From contig OZ218956.1 of NCBI GenBank assembly GCA_965112735.1, forward strand, positions 868,001 to 932,000: a DNA stretch of 64,000 nt, written 5' to 3'. This stretch comes from Phaeosaccion multiseriatum (lineage: Eukaryota; Ochrophyta, other classes). Shown piece after piece: positions 57,148 to 64,000 of the stretch; the first letter of the stretch is position 1, and every line of letters starts with the position of its first letter. The notes under the pieces were generated by a model. That model saw only the letters and a program-made list of their open reading frames with translations, did not search any database and was not told the DNA's origin. A program made the position numbers and the translations under genes.

Positions 57148-58516
57148 GCCCTCGCTTCCTTCCGCGTCTATGATAGACGTCGTACAGGAGTATGCGCAGC
57201 GCATCATCGCTGTGCTCTTGGCGTGGCCGTGGGGCAAGATTGCCGCTGCCGGGGGAGGGGTGTTCCTGCTGCTTGTTGCCCTGTTCGCCTATGCCATGCT
57301 CTTGCAGGAGAGGAAAGCTTTCCCGACCGTGAGGGCCGCCAAGTTCATTCCCGTCGTAGTGGGGTGGATGATAGGCTCGCTGGTGTTCAGCATACTCAGT
57401 GTGCCGATACACATTTTCGGCGGCACGCAGAGGGGCCGATACGCAGCGCACCTCATGTCTTCGTACTGGGCAAGGCGGTTAATGAGGTAGGAAGGAAAAG
57501 AGGAAGGAGGATGCAGGGCACGTTCGCTGTCTGTGTGGGGGGCGTCTTTTTTACACATCTTGCTCTCCCTGCCCACGCCCTTGCCCGCGCCCTCCGAATC
57601 ACTTGACAGTTCTTTGTCCGTGCCCGAAGTTGTGGGCGTCGAGAATCTGCCAGGTCCGGACGATGGGCCCGTCGTGTTCGTGATGAATCACTGCAGCACC
57701 GTGGACGTGTGTACCTTCTACTACTGCGGCAACGTGAGTTTGGTGGCTTGCTTTCGCCACGTCAAGCCTGAGCTTGTCGCTTAAGGGCTTGACTCCCCGT
57801 TTTGCGCTTCTCTTGACACTAAATTCTCAGCGAAAATTCATCTGGGTGGCAAAGAGCAGCGTATTCATGGTGCCCGGAGTGGGCTCGGTCATGCGTGCAT
57901 CAGGGTACGTCAGCATTAAGCGTGGAAGTCGGGACAGCGTCAAGCAAATGTTCTCCGACTGTCGGCAACGCCTCAAGGAGGGCTGGTCAGTGGCCATGTT
58001 TCCACAGGTGAATGGGGGCTGGGTCAAAGGGGCAGCAGGAGTGCGTGCTAACCTTGCCTTTCTATTCTCGTGTGCCAACGAGCAGGGAACGAGGAGACGG
58101 CTAAAGATATTAGACTTCAAGTCGGGAGCCTTCAACTTGGCCGTGGAGGCGGGTGTACCCGTCGTGCCCATGACAATTTTTCTTCCCGAAGACACCTTCT
58201 TCATTGGAAGGAAGGGCCCTTCTGCCAAGATTACAGTTCATCCAGTACGTACTTGTGATCATATACACCTATCGGCGCAGGTGGTTCGTCCTGCCCGCCT
58301 TGACACCTGCCGCCCCCCCCGGCCGCCCCCCCGCAGATGTTGAAACCGGGCGACGCTGACTACGGCGACCCCGAGAAGATGACGAAAATATGCTTTGACC
58401 GCGTGGTTGGGGCACTGCCATACGCCAAAGCGATGCTGGAGAACCAGGCCAAAGAAGCCGACGAGAAGCAGCGGGGCGAGAACACGACTGACAGTTCAAA
58501 TAAGAAGCTAAAATAA
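57146..58516 (+). CDS. 1-acyl-glycerol-3-phosphate acyltransferase (LPAAT)-like
   Basis: Five exons (57146-57486, 57610-57733, 57831-58007, 58086-58244, 58337-58516) give 326 residues. PlsC-type acyltransferases add the second acyl chain to lysophosphatidic acid in phospholipid and storage-lipid synthesis. Motifs: NHCSTVDVCTFYY (NHx4D block), then VAKSSVFMVPGVGSVM, FPQGTR, formed across the exon 3/4 junction, and VPVVPMTIF. Two N-terminal helices (IAAAGGGVFLLLVALFAYAM and VVVGWMIGSLVFSILSV) anchor it, probably in the ER or plastid envelope. The Lys/Asp-rich C-terminus ends NKKLK. Substrate choice between LPA and other lysolipids cannot be read from sequence. Confidence 0.92.
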
Positions 58517-58574
58517 AAATTAATGCAATTATTATTCTTTTAAAATTAAATTAAACGAAAAAAAATGAATTTAA

Positions 58575-60007
<1,433 letters not shown>

Positions 60008-60161
60008 ATGTGTTACCAAATAAAAGTCTCAGCACTTCCAGATGATGCACAGATCTCTGTTATGTATTCATCTGAGACTGTAGGACAGTCCAAGGTGTGG
60101 TGTGGTTGGGTTGGGTTGGATTTGTATTAAACAAACGTCTTCTGTACAGCGCGTTTTTGAC

Positions 60162-61590
60162 TCATTGACTCATGTACCACTTGTTCTTGGTTCGATAGAA
60201 GGACATGACCTGTGCCGGACGGAAAAAGAGCGGGGGGCAAGAAGGGAATTAGTTTCTGCGCAGAGTATTGAAGGCGAAGGGGGGAGGGGGTTTTAGGTTT
60301 TGTTGCTGACCTGGTAGAAGGCGAGTAGAAACACAACTGAGCACACGGAGACAGCGAGACTCCGGCTCGAAGATTCTCGCAGCCGAGGCGCCACCGTGGC
60401 GAGAAAAATAGCTGCTCCGCCCGCGATGAGGTTCAAGAAGCCGATGATGAAGCCCTCAAATACGAACTGCTGATTTGCCTGCGGGCGGGTGCCAGGAGAA
60501 AGGGGGGGGGTAAGACGGCGAAGAGAGGTTTTGTTGCGGGCAAGAAAAAGGATCCCACCTGGGGATGGAAGAACATGACATTTCCGGTATGCTTGTCCAT
60601 ATGAAACGAGGGAGGCGAGCGGATGATGTCAAAGACACCGCCGCTGATGCTGAACGTGTAGAAGAAAGCAGTGATGGCCATCCATAGCCAGCGATTCCGG
60701 ATGACGCCCAAAATAAAACTAAAATTGGTCAGAGCCAAATAGCCTAGTGCGATGAGGCAGCACAGCAAGATAGCGACTGCAAAAACAGCCTTCATCTGTG
60801 ACCGGAGGATGGGGATGTCCAGGCCTGCAGCAAGAGGGTGTGTGTGCACAAGCGGTCAGAGCTCTGGCGCGAAGTCGCCTTGGTGGGACACACCAAATTG
60901 CGCCCTCTTCCCACCTGTCTTGAGCTTGACAAACTTTGCGAGCGCGTCCGCAGTTATCACCGACGACTTGCTCCTGAACTCGTTCACGGGGTCGACCTGG
61001 TAGCGGTCCTCCGCCGTAACCGACACCCGCGGCCCAAAAAATTTCACCTTTGGGACCTGCTGTATACCCATCTGTCGAGCCAGCAGGGTGGTGGGAGGAG
61101 AAGGGAATCAGTGTGTGTGTGTGTGTGTGTGTGCTGAGAGAGGCCTGCCTAAAGCGCCTGCACTTACCTCAGTAAAAGTATGGCGATTTCTGGAGAAATC
61201 GGACACTGCGAAAAAGACATCTCTGCTTCCCTTGAATGCCTCGGGGCCTTCAGAAGCTCTAAGAACGCGCTTCAGCTCCGCATGACTAGCGGCCAGGACG
61301 TTTAGCTCCTCCTCCACAGTCGAACAAGAATCGCAACCATACTCGCTCCCCCTTGCCGTGAAGAGGACGACCAAGGAGTAGAATCTTGGGCTATCGAGGG
61401 CATAGAAGTCGAGGTTCTTGTCGTCCAAGTAGATTAGCGGGAGGTTACTGCTCGCCAGTTGTGCTGTCAACATCTCTCGCCGCCTCTCTGCCGACACTTT
61501 CTTGCCTTTGAGAGACTCCATGTCCGCCCAGCATAGCACTACAGACAGGAAAATGGTAGCAAGGAAATAAAGGCAGCGCACTGATCCCAT
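60162..61590 (-). CDS. OST3/OST6 (MagT1/TUSC3) oligosaccharyltransferase subunit
   Basis: Five exons (61590-61168, 61071-60915, 60824-60559, 60478-60311, 60209-60162) give 353 residues. OST3/6 is a thioredoxin-like subunit that keeps substrate cysteines accessible during N-glycosylation in the ER. A signal peptide is present (MGSVRCLYFLATIFLSVVLC). The luminal thioredoxin-like domain has a CxxC motif in YGCDSCSTV. Four TM helices follow, including VFAVAILLCCLIALGYLAL, FILGVIRNRWLWMAITAFFY and FEGFIIGFLNLIAGGAAIFL. The end MSFYRTKNKWYMSQ fits the family. Intron 1 has a short GT repeat (about 61112-61132). It diverges from PEX2 across 108 bp. Confidence 0.93.
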
Positions 61591-61698
61591 CGTGTGTTTT
61601 TTTTATTTATTGACTTTACTAGTTTGACAGTTGGAAAGGTGGAAGAGTTGGTTCTCCAAGTCTTGGCTTGGCTTCTGCGCTGAGGCCGGGCGGATAGG

Positions 61699-63148
61699 AT
61701 GGAGGGAAGTGGTAGCTGGACGAAGCCAGTCCCAAGCCTTGCCGCCTTGGAAGCGCTGGTGCGGGGTCGGCCACCTCCAGCTGTCCAAGTTCAAAGAGTG
61801 AACCAGCTTGATTCCAGGTTGGTGCTGGGCCGCCTCTCGCCTCCGACAACGACGCCATTCCATCTTTAAACGCTGCCTACCCCGTGCCTCGCTCAGTGTG
61901 CTGGATGGGGAGCTTCAAAGCCTTTTGCGAATGCAGCTCACTCGAGTGTTTGGGTCGAGGGAGGTACGTGGCTCCGCTCCGATAAGTCTCTCTCTCCCTT
62001 TGTTCTTACCCACTCCTGTAATACACTCCCGTCTTCGTTCAGTCGAGCATGCTGCAACGGTTCTCGCCGGAAGTGGCGGCGCTCTTCGACTTAATTCTAT
62101 TCAGGTTTGGGAGAGGGGGGCGGGGATGGGTTTCCTATCCTAGAGGCCAGTCCTAAACCCTGTACGCGAAACAATCAACACAGGTTCAGCGTCGCACGAA
62201 GCCGTCCCACGCCTGGTATGCGGCTGCAAAATCTCGCTTTCAGAGACGAGAGAGTAGCCAAGGCGGGAGAGGAAAGGGGTGCGGGACCGAGCAGGAGGCA
62301 GCGACTGCTCTACGGCGTCTTACTTGTCGGTTCGTATCCAGTCTGGTGTGACGAAGCCCATGCTTTGTCCACCACTCCTTTGTCGTAGTCTCTGTTCTTC
62401 TGAGCACATGCTTGCGACTCCTCCCCGGGGTACAGGTGTACCGTATGCGTTTACGCGGCTGCGGCGCCACGGACTCCTTCACGGATGGGCAGACGGGGAG
62501 CGAAGGATGGCAGGCCAGGAGGAGAATACCAGCTACTACTGGAAGAGGAGATTTTGGCTCTTCCTGGCAAAGCTGGACAAATTCTACCGATTCGCGTACC
62601 TCCTCAATCTGCTGCTCTTTTTGCGGCAGGGCAAGTACCCACACCCAGTGCACCGCCTTTTGCAGATGAAGATGGTGTACGATGTGCCAGGTGCCTCTGG
62701 AGAAGCATTGCCTGACAGGCTCATCAACTACCATCTGCTCAATCGAAATTTGCTTTGGGAGCACTTTACTAGGACGGCGTTGACTCTATTGCAGCTACCA
62801 GTCATGGACTTGGCAAGAGTGAAAAGGGTCGCAGCAAAGTGCAAACGGAACTTTGGAGAACGCTTTTGGGGTGGAGCAGGGGGTGGGGGGCGGAGAAGAG
62901 GAGGAGGAGGAGGAGGAGCAGGAGGAGGAGGAGGAGTGGACAGCGACTCAACGATGCTGTTGAGGCAAGAGCCGGGGGCGTGCGTAGAGTGCAGGGCGGC
63001 GCAGGCCACCAATGCGTACGTTACAAGCTGTGGTCACACTTACTGCTACTACTGCCTAAAGGCGGCGTGTCTGGAGGACGAGGCCTACTGCTGCATTGAA
63101 TGCGGAGACAAGTTCAGCAGCTCCATGCGCTGGGACATTCCAAAATGA
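61699..63148 (+). CDS. PEX2, peroxisomal RING E3 ligase
   Basis: Five exons (61699-61817, 61897-61963, 62043-62104, 62184-62329, 62436-63148) give 368 residues with matching phases. PEX2 forms, with PEX10 and PEX12, the retrotranslocation ligase that ubiquitinates PEX5 in the peroxisome membrane. Family blocks: QRVNQLDSSVLDGELQSLL, PTPGMRLQNLAFRDER, then YRFAYLLNLLLFLRQGKYP, typical of the PEX2/10/12 membrane domain. The C-terminal RING is CVECRAAQATNAY..CGHTYCYYCLKAAC..CIECG. A Gly-rich insert (about 62870-62935, GGA repeats) lies between membrane domain and RING. It ends 28 bp from CCDC113, convergent. Confidence 0.93.
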
Positions 63149-63176
63149 AGTACTTCTCTGTCTGGCTACGAAAGTC

Positions 63177-64000
63177 TCACGTTTTGGGGGGAAGGCTTGC
63201 GCCCAGCGCTCGAGCTCTCTTGGCGCCCATCTGTGAGATCTCAAGCTTTCGCTCCCAGTCCTTTTTTTCCTGCTGCAGGCTGTAGAGCAATGCTTTTTGC
63301 CGAATGTAGTCGTCCACGTTGGGCATCTTACTGGTGTCCGCCTGCTGCTGACCCAACCTCTTGACCAAGCGCTGCTCCGACGAAATATCAAGTGCCCCCG
63401 TCTTGTTCTCCTCCACGAGTCTGTGCAGCGTTTCCGTTCTCCCCCAAATCTCCTTGTTGAGCCACTCGCTCTTGGCCAGGAACTGGCTGAGCTTCTTCTT
63501 GAGTAGATTGAGAGCCTGCACCGTCTTTCCTGTCATCATTTTCAGCTTGAGCAGCTCGTCGTTGCGCTCCTCGATGCGACTAACGTACTGCTTGTTCTCA
63601 ATCTGGAGCTGGTGGAAGTCAATGTAGTGCAGCGCGTCCCCCATATCGTCCTTCTGTCGCAATTGGGCCTCCACCTTCAACACCTGCAAAGAAACAAGAG
63701 ACCAGATGTGAGAGCGAAGTTCCTGTCGGGAAACGCTGCTGGCGCACTGACCTTGCTCTTCAGGGTGGCGTTCTTCAAGCGAAGATTCTCAGTCATGGCG
63801 TCGTGCTGCCGCAGTTTGTCTTCCATGTAGCGAACCACCTTCTCCGCTATTGTCTTGCCTGTCCGCATGTTTTCTGCACCAACCACGATGTCCCTCTTGA
63901 ACTCATATGCCTCCTTCTTCAGCTCGGCAATACGAATGTCATTCTCTTCCAGCACAGCCCGCAAAGTGTCAATCAGCTTGTCGCTATTCTTCTTCGACTC
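63177..64000 (-). CDS. CCDC113/CFAP263-like ciliary coiled-coil protein, 5' end outside window
   Basis: Two 3' exons are visible: 64000-63752 (cut by the edge) and 63683-63177. The region is the conserved C-terminal coiled coil: KVEAQLRQKDDMGDALHYID, FHQLQIENKQYVSRIEERND, GKTVQALNLLKKKLSQFLAK and VDDYIRQKALLYSLQQEKKD, with the pattern of CCDC113 (DUF4201). CCDC113 links to CCDC96 in motile cilia. The presence of this gene implies the organism builds flagella at some stage. The end ALGASLPPKT is lineage-specific. Confidence 0.88.

Overview
This is nuclear DNA from a GC-rich, intron-dense eukaryotic microbe. Most genes are split by short GT-AG introns (about 60-150 bp). I place it tentatively in the stramenopiles (ochrophyte-like alga); that is inference from gene style, not proof. 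CCDC113 and a CCDC177-like coiled-coil protein argue for a lineage that still makes flagella, which would exclude the non-flagellate Nannochloropsis group.

Layout. Positions 1-4634 are a tandem satellite built from 187-bp and 163-bp monomers with higher-order structure; the array runs off the left edge. Positions 5290-6984 hold a decayed tyrosine-recombinase retroelement (DIRS/Ngaro-like) on the minus strand, next to an inverted repeat. From about 7.4 kb the window is gene-dense. In order (strand): CCDC177-like coiled coil (-), small Cys-rich surface protein (+), PAM16 (-), single-chain urease (+), RCC1/IQ protein (-), DYRK kinase (+), PPP4R1-like HEAT protein (-), threonyl-tRNA synthetase (+), EF-hand-like protein (-), kelch membrane protein with a 5.36-kb microsatellite intron (+), four-repeat ZNRD2-type zinc protein (+), RNase P subunit POP4 (-), two-TM micro-protein (+), NSE4 (-), fatty-acid hydroxylase/sterol desaturase (+), PSMG4/PAC4 (+), large SET-domain methyltransferase (-), LPAAT-like acyltransferase (+), ubiquitin-S27a (+), OST3/OST6 (-), PEX2 (+) and CCDC113 (-, cut by the right edge).

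Most genes are housekeeping: protein import, translation, proteasome assembly, glycosylation, SMC5/6, peroxisomes and lipid synthesis. There is no functional cluster. What stands out is the arrangement. Strands alternate almost perfectly, divergent pairs share gaps of 58-320 bp, and convergent pairs end 21-220 bp apart. For most genes I rebuilt the exons by hand; splice phases add up to open frames of family-typical length, which supports the models strongly. Exceptions are the RCC1 gene, one kelch junction and the 5' end of the SET gene.

The non-coding novelty is repeat-driven: the two-length satellite, the (CT/CA)n intron with a 1.47-kb internal duplication, tandemly duplicated exons for the basic tail of the kelch protein, GAGT-type minisatellites, and a small foldback element at about 42.0 kb. 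I saw no CRISPR array, rRNA or tRNA. No clearly new multi-gene system was found.
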